A DNA stretch of 64,000 bases, from positions 744,001 to 808,000 of the forward strand of contig NZ_QXQB01000001.1 of assembly GCF_003605435.1 (NCBI RefSeq), in the 5' to 3' direction. The stretch is from Paenibacillus pinisoli. Its GTDB lineage: Bacteria > Bacillota > Bacilli > Paenibacillales > Paenibacillaceae. Shown piece by piece: positions 27,236-38,371 of the stretch. Position 1 is the first letter of the stretch. Each line of letters opens with the position of its first letter. The translations under genes were made by a program, and so were the position numbers. Below the pieces are notes generated by a model. The model saw nothing but the letters and a program-made list of their open reading frames with translations. It did not search any database and was not told the origin of the DNA.

Positions 27236-28719
27236 TGTAATAGTCCCCTTATAGCTTCTTTTGCTTCTATTCGATCATCGAAAGGATAGACGCTCCCTCC
27301 GACAAGTTGGTAGGTTTCGTGACCTTTCCCCGCAATCAATACTACATCGCCTTGGCTTGCCATTTCAACCGCTTTTTGAATCGCGGCGCGGCGATCTGGT
27401 ATTAATAGGTAGCGCGAAGGGTCAATCCGCTCTTCGATCAGCCCCGCTGCGATGTCCGCCATAATCCTGACCGGGTCCTCCGTCCTCGGATTATCTGACG
27501 TGACGATGACCTTATCCGCATACCGGGCTGCAATCTTGCCCATAAGCGGCCGCTTGGTCCGGTCGCGGTCTCCCCCGCAGCCGAATACGCATATGATGCG
27601 ATTGTCCGCGAACTCCTGTACCGCACGAAGCACATTCTCGAGACCGTCCGGCGTATGCGCATAATCGACAACAACGGAGAAGGGCTGCCCTTCCTCTACG
27701 CTCTCCACCCGCCCCGGAACGCCGGGAATGGATTCCAGCGAAGCCTTGATATCCTCCAGCCCGATGCCTTCGATCAACGCGGCCGAGATGGCTGCCAGCG
27801 CGTTGTACACATTGAATTTGCCTGGCAAGCGAAGCCGGATATCGGCTTCTCCACGGAATGTCTTTACATGGAAGAAAGTACCTCTGGCTGTTACCTTTAT
27901 GCCAGTCGCACGCACATCCGCTTCCCGCTCCGTGCCATAAGTGATCACTTCAGCGGACGTGAGCATCCCGAAGCGTGCCGAAGCGTCATCGTCGGCATTC
28001 AGCACGGCGTAGGAGCGCTCCTCTGCCGTCTGCGAGTAAGCATTGCCAAGTCTTGCGAAAAACAATCCCTTCGCATCGGCATATTGCTCCATCGTGCCGT
28101 GGTAATCCAGATGGTCCTGGGTTAGATTGGTGAACACCGCCGTCCGGAACCGGCACCCCTTCACTCTGCCCTGCTCCAGCGCATGCGAAGATACCTCCAT
28201 TGCGCAATAGCGCACGCCCGCATCCCGCATCTCGCCGAGCTGCCGCTGCAGCTCGTGCGCATCCGGCGTCGTCCCTTTCATCGGGAATGCCTTGCCGCCG
28301 TAGCGCCATTCGATTGTGCCGATGACGCCGGCACGCTGCCCTTGGTCATTCAATATTTTTTCTATTAAATAAGTCGTAGTCGTCTTGCCGTTTGTGCCCG
28401 TCACGCCGATCAGCTTGATGCGCTCGCTTGGATGGGCATAGACATGATCCGCGATAATGGCGGTAGCGAGCCGGCTGTCCTTGACGATCAGCTGCGGCAC
28501 ATCGAACTCCAGAAGCCTCTCGGTGACGATGGCAGCCGCCCCCTTGCGCACGGCTTCCTCCGCATAGGCGTGGCCGTCCACTGTCAGTCCGGGTACGCAC
28601 AGGAACAGCTGCCCGGGCTTCACCAGCCTCGAATCCTTCTCAATCCCGCTAAACTTTGTCTCTCCGTCCCCTACTAAACGAGCTGTAATGAGCAAATCCG
28701 TAAGATCGCGCAGACGCAT
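27232..28719 (-). CDS. murE: UDP-MurNAc-L-Ala-D-Glu:meso-diaminopimelate ligase
   Basis: 495 residues. Adds the third residue of the stem peptide. The ATP site is IGVTGTNGKTTTTYLIEKIL; the motif SDNPRTEDP is the one that marks meso-DAP rather than lysine specificity, which agrees with dapL at the left edge. The carbamylated-lysine region and FTNLTQDHLDYHGTMEQYA are present. I chose the ATG at 28717-28719, about ten bases after GGGAGG; an in-frame TTG at 28728 is only one base from that site. Confidence 0.95.
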   Translation of the reverse strand: MRLRDLTDLLITARLVGDGETKFSGIEKDSRLVKPGQLFLCVPGLTVDGHAYAEEAVRKGAAAIVTERLLEFDVPQLIVKDSRLATAIIADHVYAHPSERIKLIGVTGTNGKTTTTYLIEKILNDQGQRAGVIGTIEWRYGGKAFPMKGTTPDAHELQRQLGEMRDAGVRYCAMEVSSHALEQGRVKGCRFRTAVFTNLTQDHLDYHGTMEQYADAKGLFFARLGNAYSQTAEERSYAVLNADDDASARFGMLTSAEVITYGTEREADVRATGIKVTARGTFFHVKTFRGEADIRLRLPGKFNVYNALAAISAALIEGIGLEDIKASLESIPGVPGRVESVEEGQPFSVVVDYAHTPDGLENVLRAVQEFADNRIICVFGCGGDRDRTKRPLMGKIAARYADKVIVTSDNPRTEDPVRIMADIAAGLIEERIDPSRYLLIPDRRAAIQKAVEMASQGDVVLIAGKGHETYQLVGGSVYPFDDRIEAKEAIRGLLH

Positions 28720-28796
28720 CTCCTTCAATCCTCCCTCGAATACTCTGACGGAATACTATATGCCGCCCAGAGCAAACGCGTTAACAGGAGGATAGC

Positions 28797-30737
28797 TTAA
28801 TGCGAGTGAGGGATATCCTCTTCATCGCCCAGATAGATGCGGATCGTGGAACCCCGATCGACCCGCGTGCCAGCCGCAGGCGCCTGGCGAATGACGACTT
28901 TGCCTGTACCGGCGGAGGATAGATTAAAGTTCATATTCAGATCTTCATACAGATCGGAGACGCTTTTTCCAATTAAATTGGGAACGGTGACGATTGGCGT
29001 CTCGCCGTACTTGTACAGACGGTCAATCTGCTTCTCGCGAGGCGGGATGTCCAGAATGGTAAGCGCGTCTTCCATAATATTGCGGACGATCGGCGCCGCG
29101 ACGATACCGCCGAACTGGATGCCTTGCGGATTATCCACGGCGACATAGACGACAACCTTAGGATCATCCGCAGGCGCAAAGCCGATGAACGATACAATAT
29201 GCTCGTTCGGCGAATAACGCCCGTTCACAACCTTCTGGGCTGTTCCTGTCTTGCCGCCAACGCGGTAGCCGTCAATAAAAGCATTGCGTCCCGTCCCCTT
29301 GGCGACGACACTCTCCAGCGCTTCGCGCACCTCGCGTGACGTTTCCTCAGAGATAACCTGCCGTACCGCCTCCGGCTCCATCGTCTGTACGACCTGCCCG
29401 CTTTCGCGGTTAATAAATGCCTTTGCCACATGCGGCTTGTAGAGTGTACCGCCGTTAATGGCGGCGGACACCGCCGCAACCTGCTGGATCGGCGTGACCG
29501 ATACGCCTTGGCCGAATGCTGTAGTCGCCAGCTCGACCGGCCCCACTTGGCTCAGCTTGAACAGGATGCCGTTCTCCTCGCCGCCGATATCGATGCCTGT
29601 TTTGGTGCCAAAACCAAAATCCTTAATATATTGGAACAGCGTATCCTTGCCCAGCCTGTTGCCTAATGCGACAAAGCCCGGGTTGCAGGAATTCTCCACT
29701 ACCTCCAGAAACGTCTGGCTTCCGTGGCCGCCCTTCTTCCAGCAGCGCAGTCTCGCTCCCCCGATTTCTACCGCACCAGGGTCGAAAAAACGCTCGTTTT
29801 TCAAATCCACTTTGTTTTCTTCCAGTGCCGCAGCCAGTGTAATGATCTTAAAGGTAGATCCCGGCTCGTACGTCATCCATATCGGCAAATTGCGATTATA
29901 CACTTCGGATGGGACTTCCTTGTACTTATCGGGCTCATACGTTGGACGGCTGGCCATGCCAAGTATCTCTCCATTGCTCGGATCCATCGCAATCGCAATA
30001 ATGCTGTCTGCCTGCAGCGACGTCATCGCCTGATCGAGCTCCCGCTCCATGACGGTCTGAATCTCTTGGTCGATCGTCAGTTGAAGCGTCAACCCCTCCC
30101 TCGGCTCAACGTACATATCTGAGGAATTAGGCATTTGGCGTCCAGCAGCGTCAGACAACCATGATACATTGCCCTGGATGCCGCTTAGCATCTCGTTATA
30201 CTTGGATTCCACACCCGTAAGCCCTTGGTTGTCAATACCCGTAAAACCAAGGAGATGGGCAGCCAAGCTGCCATAAGGATAGAATCGCTTGTTATCCTCT
30301 GCCACGACAATACCGGGCAAATTAAGTCCCTGAACTTCATCAGCCTTCTCCAGCGTAATCTTCCTGCCGCCGGGTGCCAGCTTCACGATCATTCTTTTGG
30401 TTTTGAGCTTTGTCAAGATACTCTCCTGCGGCATATCAAGCAGCCGGGACAATGTTGCAGCCGTCTCCTCGTGATTCTTCACCTGCACGGGAATGGCCCA
30501 CACCGTCGGAGAGCTGATATTATAGGCAAGCTGAACGCCATTGCGATCCCAGATCTCGCCGCGCTTGGCGACGTACGGAATATCCCGCCGCCATGAGTTC
30601 TCTGCCTTCTCCGCCAGCTCCGTGCCTTTCCATAGCTGAACATAAGCAAGCCGGATTCCCAGCGCAATGAACGCAACGCCCGCAAGGATCAGCACAATGA
30701 ACAACCGCCGTCTAACCGTCACATTAGATACTTTCAT
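28797..30737 (-). CDS. spoVD: Sporulation-specific class B penicillin-binding protein SpoVD
   Basis: 646 residues, as in B. subtilis, and beginning with the same MxVSNVTVR start. One membrane helix (about residues 12-34), a dimerisation domain, then the transpeptidase with STFK (S294), SCN (S350) and KTGTA (K496), and a single C-terminal PASTA domain (about 575-640). SpoVD crosslinks spore cortex peptidoglycan and works with SpoVE, encoded five genes downstream. The cysteine after S350 (NSCNPGF) is the redox-controlled residue known from B. subtilis. The 105-bp gap to pbpB may hold its own promoter; a TCATATC sequence recalls a sigma-E -35, but the -10 is poor. Confidence 0.95.
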   Translation of the reverse strand: MKVSNVTVRRRLFIVLILAGVAFIALGIRLAYVQLWKGTELAEKAENSWRRDIPYVAKRGEIWDRNGVQLAYNISSPTVWAIPVQVKNHEETAATLSRLLDMPQESILTKLKTKRMIVKLAPGGRKITLEKADEVQGLNLPGIVVAEDNKRFYPYGSLAAHLLGFTGIDNQGLTGVESKYNEMLSGIQGNVSWLSDAAGRQMPNSSDMYVEPREGLTLQLTIDQEIQTVMERELDQAMTSLQADSIIAIAMDPSNGEILGMASRPTYEPDKYKEVPSEVYNRNLPIWMTYEPGSTFKIITLAAALEENKVDLKNERFFDPGAVEIGGARLRCWKKGGHGSQTFLEVVENSCNPGFVALGNRLGKDTLFQYIKDFGFGTKTGIDIGGEENGILFKLSQVGPVELATTAFGQGVSVTPIQQVAAVSAAINGGTLYKPHVAKAFINRESGQVVQTMEPEAVRQVISEETSREVREALESVVAKGTGRNAFIDGYRVGGKTGTAQKVVNGRYSPNEHIVSFIGFAPADDPKVVVYVAVDNPQGIQFGGIVAAPIVRNIMEDALTILDIPPREKQIDRLYKYGETPIVTVPNLIGKSVSDLYEDLNMNFNLSSAGTGKVVIRQAPAAGTRVDRGSTIRIYLGDEEDIPHSH

Positions 30738-30842
30738 TCCAATACCCCCTTGTACCGCCGCTTGGCAACGAGCATACGCTAACGCTCATTCCCAGCCTAT
30801 TCGGGACAAGGGGGGGATATGACAAGCTATTGAACCTGCATG

Positions 30843-33170
30843 CTAATTTTCGCCGACATGCTGGATGTCGATCGTCTCCGGCGTGCCGCTTGCCGTATCT
30901 GGCGGATCGTCTCCGCCGCTGCCGGCGGAGTCGCCTGAGCCATCGCCGCCTTCTCCTTCGCCGGAATCCGTGCCAGCGGAATCATCCGTATCATTCGGGT
31001 CAGGCGGGACGTAATCTTCCGAGCCGATTGGAGGGGACAGCTTCACCCGGATAATCCGCTCGCCATTTTTCTCCTCCACCTTCTGCGAGATGACGAAGCC
31101 TGATCCTTCGGTTACGAGCTTCGCCCCAATTAGCGAGGACAGCTCAAGCGCATCCCTCAGCGAGACGCCGGTCAAGTCCGGCACCGGAATTTTATCCAGT
31201 TGCTCCGTAATGAGATAAAGGCGCTGAGTTGGATGTACCAGGGAGCCCGCTGCCGGAATCTGCGCAACGACCGTACCGCCGTTGCCAACGATCTCGAATG
31301 GAATCGCTTTGGCTTTCAATTGCGCTTTGGCCTTCGAGATATTGGCATCCTTCATATCCGGAACTTTCACTTTGACTTCCTTCGTCTCGGAATCCTCATG
31401 CGGCACCCAGTTAGGGGCTACGCCCATCTTGCGCAAGCTCTTCAGCACAATCTCGCGGAAGGCTGGCGCCGCTACCGTACCGCCGCCCACATTCGGGCTG
31501 TTCGGTTCGTCGACGGCAATATACAGGACGATCTTCGGATTGTCGACCGGCGCATAGCCGATGAAGGACACCATGAATTTTTCCTTCGAATATTTGCCGT
31601 TAATGAACTTCTGGGCTGTACCCGTCTTGCCCGCCACACGATAACCTTCGATATAAGCGTTTTTGCCTGTGCCGATTTCTTGGTCAGAAACAACCTGCTC
31701 CAAATATTCGCCTACTTGGCGGGAGGTTTGCTCCGAGATGACCCTTCTGACCATCTTCGGCTCCGTCACCTTTGTCGTTTTGGTGTTCGGGTCTGTAATG
31801 CTCTTGATGATATGCGGCTCCATCAGCTTGCCGCCGTTCGCCACCGCCGCAACAGCCGCCACCTGCTGAATCGCCGTTACGGCGACGCCTTGCCCGAATG
31901 AAGCTGCGGCAATTTCACTGTTATACTGGAAACGAATGGAGCCAGTCGCTTCATTCGTCAACTCAATGCCTGTCTTCTGGCCGAAGCCAAAGCGAGTAAA
32001 GTAATCACGCAAGCGCTCCGCCCCCAGACGCTCCAAGCCTAGTTTAATGAACGCAACGTTACTGGACAATTTCAAGCCTTTCAGGAAGGAGATTGTACCC
32101 CAGCCGTCCAGATTATGGTCGCGAATGACGACCGTGTCGCCAGGAACTCTATAACTGCCGGATTTATAATCTTCTTCTGGATTAAAGAGCCCCTCTTCCA
32201 CCGCCGCAGCAAGCGTAGCAATCTTAAACGTAGATCCCGGCTCGTAAAGCGAGCCGACCGCGTGGTTGTACATATTCTCATAAGGAGATTTCCAATATTC
32301 ATTCGGGTCATACTCCGGCATATTGGCCATCGCCAATATCTCCCCTGTATTCGGATCGGCCGCGATTGCCGTGGCGCTCTTAGGCTGATATTTCTTCACG
32401 ATTTCACGCATCGCTTCCTCGACGTAATCCTGGATTTCATTGTCGATCGTCAATGTAATATCGCTGCCGTCCAGCGCTTGCTGGAATTCAACCTCACCCT
32501 TGGCGAGCTGAACGCGCGCGCCGTCCTTCTCATAACGGAAGAACCCGTCTACTCCGGTTAAGCGGTCATTGAAATAAGCTTCTACACCGGTCATTTTCTC
32601 ACGGTCGAGACTGACGTAGCCTACCAGTTGCGAAGCTAGCGTCTTGCGCGGGTAATAGCGTTTCAGTGTCTCGGTGATCATAATGCCCGTGTCGGCGCCC
32701 AATTTTTTGTCTATCAATTCCGTCTTCAATTCCTCGCGGAACTCTGCGAGCTTGTCCGCCAGCGCCTTCTCGATCTGCAGGCCGCCATTGCGAAGCTCTC
32801 TATGGGCAAAATATACCCCTTCATCATTTTTGGCGGTCACGACCTCACGCGCAGCGCTCTCCGGGATGCCCAGCGATTCTGATAACCCTTTAATTACCTC
32901 CTCTGCTATGCCTAGATTGTCTATTAATCTCGGGTTAACCGAAACATTGTATGCGATAGTGTCCATAGCCAGAACGTTGCCGTTCCGGTCTGTAATCGTC
33001 CCCCTCTTCGCCGTCAGAGTCTCTGCTGCTGCCCAGCGATTTTTCGCCATCGCATAGTATGTATCTCTGTCTATGACCTGCACATAATAGATTCTTCCAA
33101 TGAGAACGAGAAAAAGGAGGGTCATTACCCCTCCGAACAACAACGTGCGCAATTTAATCCGTTTACTCAT
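30843..33170 (-). CDS. pbpB: Class B penicillin-binding protein 2B with acidic tail
   Basis: 775 residues, longer than the 716 of B. subtilis PBP2B. One N-terminal helix (about 8-30), a dimerisation domain, transpeptidase with STFK (S313), SSN (S369-N371) and KTGTA (K515), and two PASTA domains (about 590-720). The last 50 or so residues are low-complexity Gly/Ser/Asp/Glu, for example GTDSGEGEGGDGSGDSAGSG. It is the essential septal transpeptidase and works with a SEDS partner, FtsL and DivIB. It lies 11 bases after ftsL and 105 bases before spoVD. Confidence 0.95.
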   Translation of the reverse strand: MSKRIKLRTLLFGGVMTLLFLVLIGRIYYVQVIDRDTYYAMAKNRWAAAETLTAKRGTITDRNGNVLAMDTIAYNVSVNPRLIDNLGIAEEVIKGLSESLGIPESAAREVVTAKNDEGVYFAHRELRNGGLQIEKALADKLAEFREELKTELIDKKLGADTGIMITETLKRYYPRKTLASQLVGYVSLDREKMTGVEAYFNDRLTGVDGFFRYEKDGARVQLAKGEVEFQQALDGSDITLTIDNEIQDYVEEAMREIVKKYQPKSATAIAADPNTGEILAMANMPEYDPNEYWKSPYENMYNHAVGSLYEPGSTFKIATLAAAVEEGLFNPEEDYKSGSYRVPGDTVVIRDHNLDGWGTISFLKGLKLSSNVAFIKLGLERLGAERLRDYFTRFGFGQKTGIELTNEATGSIRFQYNSEIAAASFGQGVAVTAIQQVAAVAAVANGGKLMEPHIIKSITDPNTKTTKVTEPKMVRRVISEQTSRQVGEYLEQVVSDQEIGTGKNAYIEGYRVAGKTGTAQKFINGKYSKEKFMVSFIGYAPVDNPKIVLYIAVDEPNSPNVGGGTVAAPAFREIVLKSLRKMGVAPNWVPHEDSETKEVKVKVPDMKDANISKAKAQLKAKAIPFEIVGNGGTVVAQIPAAGSLVHPTQRLYLITEQLDKIPVPDLTGVSLRDALELSSLIGAKLVTEGSGFVISQKVEEKNGERIIRVKLSPPIGSEDYVPPDPNDTDDSAGTDSGEGEGGDGSGDSAGSGGDDPPDTASGTPETIDIQHVGEN

Positions 33171-33181
33171 AATGTCACACC

Positions 33182-33583
33182 CTATTCATGCAAAGCTATG
33201 CTGGGATTGACGCTGTCCTTCTTCACCATGATGCCGTTATCCGAGTTGTTCACCATGCCTTGCGATTCTGCAAGCTTGCGAATACGTTCCGGATCGTTCA
33301 GCATCTCCACCTGCCGCTTTAGCTCCGCCAGCTCTACATTCAGCGTCTGGTGCTCTGTGTTCATTTGTTTAATATGGAGATTCATATCATAGATGTGCGC
33401 GTAACGAGAAATTATAATACCGGCTACGACAACACAGACGATAACCGTGAACAAATACAAGAGCTTCTCCTTTACAGGCAATGACTTGCGTTTGATGACA
33501 ACTTTCTTTGTTTCGCGAATAACTTCTTTCTGTTCCGGCTTTCGCTTCGGTTGAAGCGCCAGATTACCATTAACGTACGCCAC
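33182..33583 (-). CDS. ftsL: Cell division protein FtsL
   Basis: 133 residues, bitopic. A basic cytoplasmic N-terminus (about 1-40, many Lys/Arg) is followed by one membrane helix (LLYLFTVIVCVVVAGIIIS) and a short extracellular coiled coil (residues 67-110). It forms a complex with DivIB and DivIC that activates septal wall synthesis. The start appears to be GTG at 33581-33583 after GGGGG at about ten bases. It lies between rsmH and pbpB, the conserved order. Confidence 0.9.
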   Translation of the reverse strand: MAYVNGNLALQPKRKPEQKEVIRETKKVVIKRKSLPVKEKLLYLFTVIVCVVVAGIIISRYAHIYDMNLHIKQMNTEHQTLNVELAELKRQVEMLNDPERIRKLAESQGMVNNSDNGIMVKKDSVNPSIALHE

Positions 33584-33602
33584 TAGCAGATATCCCCCTC
33601 TT

Positions 33603-34556
33603 TTACCCCAGCTTCTGGGCTATTCTCAGCTTGGCCGACCTTGCTCTCGGATTGTCCTCCAGCTCCGCCTCGCCAGGCAGAATCGGCTTGCGGTTAATTA
33701 ATTTAAGCGTTCCTTTGTTGCCGCATACACATAGCGGAAAGTCCGGCGGACAGGTGCACTTCTCCACATACTTGGCGAATATCTGCTTGCAGATCCGATC
33801 CTCCAAGGAGTGGAAGGTGATAACGGAAGCTCTCCCCTCGGGAGCGAGGCATCTGACCGCCTGCTCCAGCGCTTCCTCTTCCGCGCCCAGCTCATCGTTC
33901 ACTGCGATACGCAGCGCCTGGAAGGATCTCTTCGCCGGATGGCCTCCTGTTCTGCGCGTTGCAGCCGGGATGGATACCTTGATCAGCTCCGCCAGCTCGC
34001 CCGTCTGCTCAATCGGCGCTTGCTGCCGGGCCTTCACGATATTTTTGGCAATATTGCGAGCGAACTTCTCCTCGCCGTACCGGTCCAGGATTCGCGCAAT
34101 CTCCCGCTCATCCCATGTGTTCACGATTTCATGAGCCGTCAAGTCGCTCTCCCTGTCCATTCTCATGTCCAGCGGCGCGTCATGATTGTAGCTGAAGCCT
34201 CTCTCCGCTTCATCCAGCTGCGGACTGGATACGCCGAGATCGAACAAGATGCCGTCTACCTGCGGCACGCCTTCCTTCATCGGCACATCGCATCCCCGAA
34301 GCTCCTGCTCCAGGTAGCGGAAGTTGCTTCGCACCAGCGTTACTTTATCGATATAAGGGGCAAGCCTCTTGCGCGCATTATCCAGCGCCCAGTCGTCCTG
34401 GTCGAATGCGATCAACCGTCCTCCTGCACCAAGGCGGGACGCAATCAGCTCGCTATGTCCCGCTCCTCCAAGCGTGCAATCGACGTAGATGCCGTCCGGC
34501 TTAATCGCCAGGCCGTCAACCGCTTCCTCCAATAACACGGTTTTATGCTGAAACAC
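33603..34556 (-). CDS. rsmH: 16S rRNA m4C1402 methyltransferase RsmH (MraW)
   Basis: 317 residues. SAM-dependent N4-methylation of C1402 in 16S rRNA. The SAM site is [20 protein letters not shown], with [20 protein letters not shown] and [10 protein letters not shown] as family motifs. The start is GTG at 34554-34556, eight bases after GGAGG. Second gene of the mraZ operon. Confidence 0.96.
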   Translation of the reverse strand: MFQHKTVLLEEAVDGLAIKPDGIYVDCTLGGAGHSELIASRLGAGGRLIAFDQDDWALDNARKRLAPYIDKVTLVRSNFRYLEQELRGCDVPMKEGVPQVDGILFDLGVSSPQLDEAERGFSYNHDAPLDMRMDRESDLTAHEIVNTWDEREIARILDRYGEEKFARNIAKNIVKARQQAPIEQTGELAELIKVSIPAATRRTGGHPAKRSFQALRIAVNDELGAEEEALEQAVRCLAPEGRASVITFHSLEDRICKQIFAKYVEKCTCPPDFPLCVCGNKGTLKLINRKPILPGEAELEDNPRARSAKLRIAQKLG

Positions 34557-34603
34557 GCTTTTGTCCTCCCATTTCTATTGTCCATCCTGATGTCGGATCA
34601 ATC

Positions 34604-35041
34604 TTAAAAGTTAAAGTCAAAATCAACCAGCTTCTCGGCAATTTCATTGAAGGTCTGCTCCGATTGCTCGTAGTAGCCCTCCCAGGTCTGCTTGCTCCAG
34701 ATCTCCACTCGGCTGGATACCCCCAGCACCATGCAGTCCTTGTCAAGCTTCGCATATTCGCGCAGATGGCTTGGTATATTTACCCTTCCCTGTTTGTCCA
34801 GCTCGCATTCCGTCGCGCCGGAGAAAAAAAACCGGGTGAAAGCGCGCGCATCGGACTTCATAAGCGGCAGCGACTTCAGCTTCTGCTCCAGTACGCTCCA
34901 TTCGCTCATAGGGTAGACGAATAAGCAATTGTCCAGGCCTCGTGTAGCGATAAAGGATGAACCGAGCGAGTCGCGGAATTTCGAAGGAATAATAATACGC
35001 CCCTTCTCATCGATGCTATGTTGATATTCACCCATAAACAT
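34604..35041 (-). CDS. mraZ: Transcriptional regulator MraZ
   Basis: 145 residues, with two AbrB-like SpoVT half-barrels: [20 protein letters not shown] (first) and [20 protein letters not shown] (second). MraZ binds direct repeats upstream of its own gene and controls the dcw operon. The start is the ATG at 35039-35041 with GGTGGAG eight bases upstream; the in-frame codons further up cross the MraZ boxes and are not coding. First gene of the dcw run. Confidence 0.96.
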   Translation of the reverse strand: MFMGEYQHSIDEKGRIIIPSKFRDSLGSSFIATRGLDNCLFVYPMSEWSVLEQKLKSLPLMKSDARAFTRFFFSGATECELDKQGRVNIPSHLREYAKLDKDCMVLGVSSRVEIWSKQTWEGYYEQSEQTFNEIAEKLVDFDFNF

Positions 35042-35060
35042 GATGCCGCTCCACCCCTTC

Positions 35061-35095
35061 CCCCAAACGCTCCACTTTGCCCCACTTTTCCCCAC
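35061..35095 (-). promoter_or_regulatory. MraZ operator: 10-bp-phased GTGG boxes
   Basis: Reading the minus strand, units GTGGGGAAAA, GTGGGGCAAA, GTGGAGCGTT and a weaker TGGGGGAAGG follow each other at exact 10-bp spacing, 20-54 bases before the mraZ start. MraZ proteins are known to bind three or more such repeats, one helical turn apart. The mraZ promoter must lie just upstream (35096-35123); I see no clear -35/-10 pair there. Confidence 0.8.
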
Positions 35096-35123
35096 CTAGA
35101 TACTGTAGTTCGCCACCTAAAAT

Positions 35124-35152
35124 AAAAATCCTGCTCCAAGAGCAGGATTTTT
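35124..35152. terminator. Terminator between ahcY and mraZ
   Basis: The perfect stem AAAAATCCTGCTC/GAGCAGGATTTTT with a 3-nt loop has A and T runs on both sides and can work in both directions. It separates ahcY from mraZ on the minus strand. Confidence 0.9.
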
Positions 35153-35268
35153 GAAAATTAATTTATTCTATTAATCATCTATTCCTAGCCATCTCATAAA
35201 GGCTGGTTCTAAAGGTCTAAGTACTGCCCCGCACCCCTGCAAATGGACCTACAGGAACATTAGCCGCA

Positions 35269-36531
<1,263 letters not shown>

Positions 36532-36560
36532 AGTGATTCCCTCCAATAAATTTCATTCAC

Positions 36561-38204
36561 TCACAAATATACAATTTCATGTCCGCCTGTGCGGTCATAC
36601 GGCGCTTCCAGAAGCTTGCCCAGCCAGGCATCGCCATAGCGGTTCCAATAGCCGACCATCGACAGCACGCGCTCCTGCGGCTTATTCGCCGGCAGAATGG
36701 AAGCCGCAATGCGGTCAAGTTGTCTGATTGACGCCTCGAATTGCTTGTTGTAAGCATCTACCGTTTTGGATTCCATGTAGCTGATCTGCTCCAGAATCTT
36801 GGTCATATTGGTCTCGCCAAGCTTGGCCAGGCCAGCCTGAACGGATGCCGCCATATCCACTAGCGGCTTATACATATCTTCGAACGTTGCTTTGACCGCG
36901 CCGAATTTCTCCTCAATCGCAAGTCCGTCCTGTTCCTTCAGCCATGCATCCTTGCGGGCATCGAAACGCTCCATCACATCAGCGAAGGAAAGCTCGTACT
37001 TGGCCATGTTCTTGGCGATTGTTCCTTCAATTAAGGTATAGGACATACGCGGCACAATAATCGGCATCTCCATGCCGAGCGTGCGGAAGGCCTCGCCTGT
37101 CAGCGCCCAATAGGCAATCTCCCCGGGACCAAGCACTGTGCCGAGCACCGGGAACAAATAATCCTGCATCAAAGGGCGTGTAAGCACGTTGTTGCTCAGC
37201 AGCTCCGGCTGCTCATCCGCAAAGTGCAGCAGCTCATCCGCGGACCAGGCGGATAACCCCTTCCGATCCTGGAAGGAACCCTCCTTCTTATGGAGCAATG
37301 TCCGCTCTCCGCCCTTCTCCGGGTGGAACAGGAACAGATTCGCGCTTCCCGGCACGACATCAGCCTGCAGCGTGTAGCCAAGCGACTTCACTTTGCCGGC
37401 AGCAGACAAGTAAGCCTGCTCCAGCTCGTCATTGCGCTCAATCAGCTTGCGGAACATCGGAGATTCCAATCTGCGCAGCTCTGGGCTGTCCGCGTCCAGC
37501 AGCACAAGTCCTTCCCCTCCGAACAGATGGCAAAGCAGCCCTGCGAACATATCCGACAACGATGACGATTGCTGAGATAAGCCAGCCAGCTTCTCCAGCA
37601 GAAGCGGCTTAAATTCGGAATGAGGCAGCGATTGCTCCAGCTCGGCAATCAATTGCTCCCAAGCCTCAGGCGCTACAGCTGTCCGGCTGACCGATGTTCT
37701 AGGGCCCTCAGGCCTTGCCGCCGCCAGCTTCTTGAGCTCTTGTTCTGCTGAAATCACATAAGCGTGATTCGCTTCATCCCAGTCATGATCTTCTCCTGCA
37801 ATCCAGAAGACAGGCACAACCTTGGTTCCAAGCTGCTCGCTCGCTGACTTCGCCGCGTTAATAATGGAGACCGCTTTATGTATAACAAGAAGCGGCCCCG
37901 TCCAAAGCCCCGCTTGCTGCCCGCCGATCACAACCGGCGCCCCTTCGCTAATGGCAGCAATATTAGCCAGCGCTTCCTCTGATGCTCCCTGCTTCGCTTG
38001 ATACGCGCGCAGGCTCTCCGCTACGTCAGCCGCATTCGCTCTTGCTGGAGCCAAGTCGCGCAATGTGCGGTAACGCCGCTCCCAATCTGATGCGGTGCCT
38101 GCATAATAACCGTATAATTCCTCGATTCTTGCATCCGACCGATGAATGTAAGCCTCCGTCAATGGTTGGGCAACGGGAAGACGATACGATTCTGTGGACA
38201 TCAT
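36561..38204 (-). CDS. bshC: Bacillithiol synthase BshC
   Basis: 547 residues. Putative cysteine-adding enzyme in the last step of bacillithiol synthesis (joins cysteine to GlcN-malate). Family stretches: VVIGGQQAGLWTGPLLVIHK, VPVFWIAGEDHDWDEANH and GPGEIAYWALTGEAF; a long coiled-coil region (about 420-500) precedes the end SMVGYWNRYGDAWL. The ATG follows AGGGAGG at eight bases. In B. subtilis the ortholog yllA directly precedes mraZ. It lies 29 bases upstream of ahcY and may be co-transcribed with it. Confidence 0.95.
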   Translation of the reverse strand: MMSTESYRLPVAQPLTEAYIHRSDARIEELYGYYAGTASDWERRYRTLRDLAPARANAADVAESLRAYQAKQGASEEALANIAAISEGAPVVIGGQQAGLWTGPLLVIHKAVSIINAAKSASEQLGTKVVPVFWIAGEDHDWDEANHAYVISAEQELKKLAAARPEGPRTSVSRTAVAPEAWEQLIAELEQSLPHSEFKPLLLEKLAGLSQQSSSLSDMFAGLLCHLFGGEGLVLLDADSPELRRLESPMFRKLIERNDELEQAYLSAAGKVKSLGYTLQADVVPGSANLFLFHPEKGGERTLLHKKEGSFQDRKGLSAWSADELLHFADEQPELLSNNVLTRPLMQDYLFPVLGTVLGPGEIAYWALTGEAFRTLGMEMPIIVPRMSYTLIEGTIAKNMAKYELSFADVMERFDARKDAWLKEQDGLAIEEKFGAVKATFEDMYKPLVDMAASVQAGLAKLGETNMTKILEQISYMESKTVDAYNKQFEASIRQLDRIAASILPANKPQERVLSMVGYWNRYGDAWLGKLLEAPYDRTGGHEIVYL

Positions 38205-38323
38205 CAGCCAATCCTCCCTTATGTGCGATATTATGTTGAATGGGTCAGACGATCCGATACGGTACCCATGGTAAAAGTAACGCCAAAGTCATTGTACACA
38301 AAGAATGATGGGCCCGTCAAAGC

Positions 38324-38348
38324 AAAAAAGCCTCTGCGCGTCAGAGGC
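38324..38348 (-). terminator. Intrinsic terminator after the DUF3397 gene
   Basis: The stem GCCTCTG/CAGAGGC with a 5-nt loop is followed by TTTTTT on the minus strand, 24 bases past the stop. It separates this unit from bshC, which therefore needs its own promoter. Confidence 0.85.
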
Positions 38349-38371
38349 ATTTCTTCTATATATAGTGTCCC

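Noticed and set aside
36532..36560. SAH or SAM riboswitch ahead of ahcY
   Set aside because: The gap to bshC is 29 bases, too short for either.
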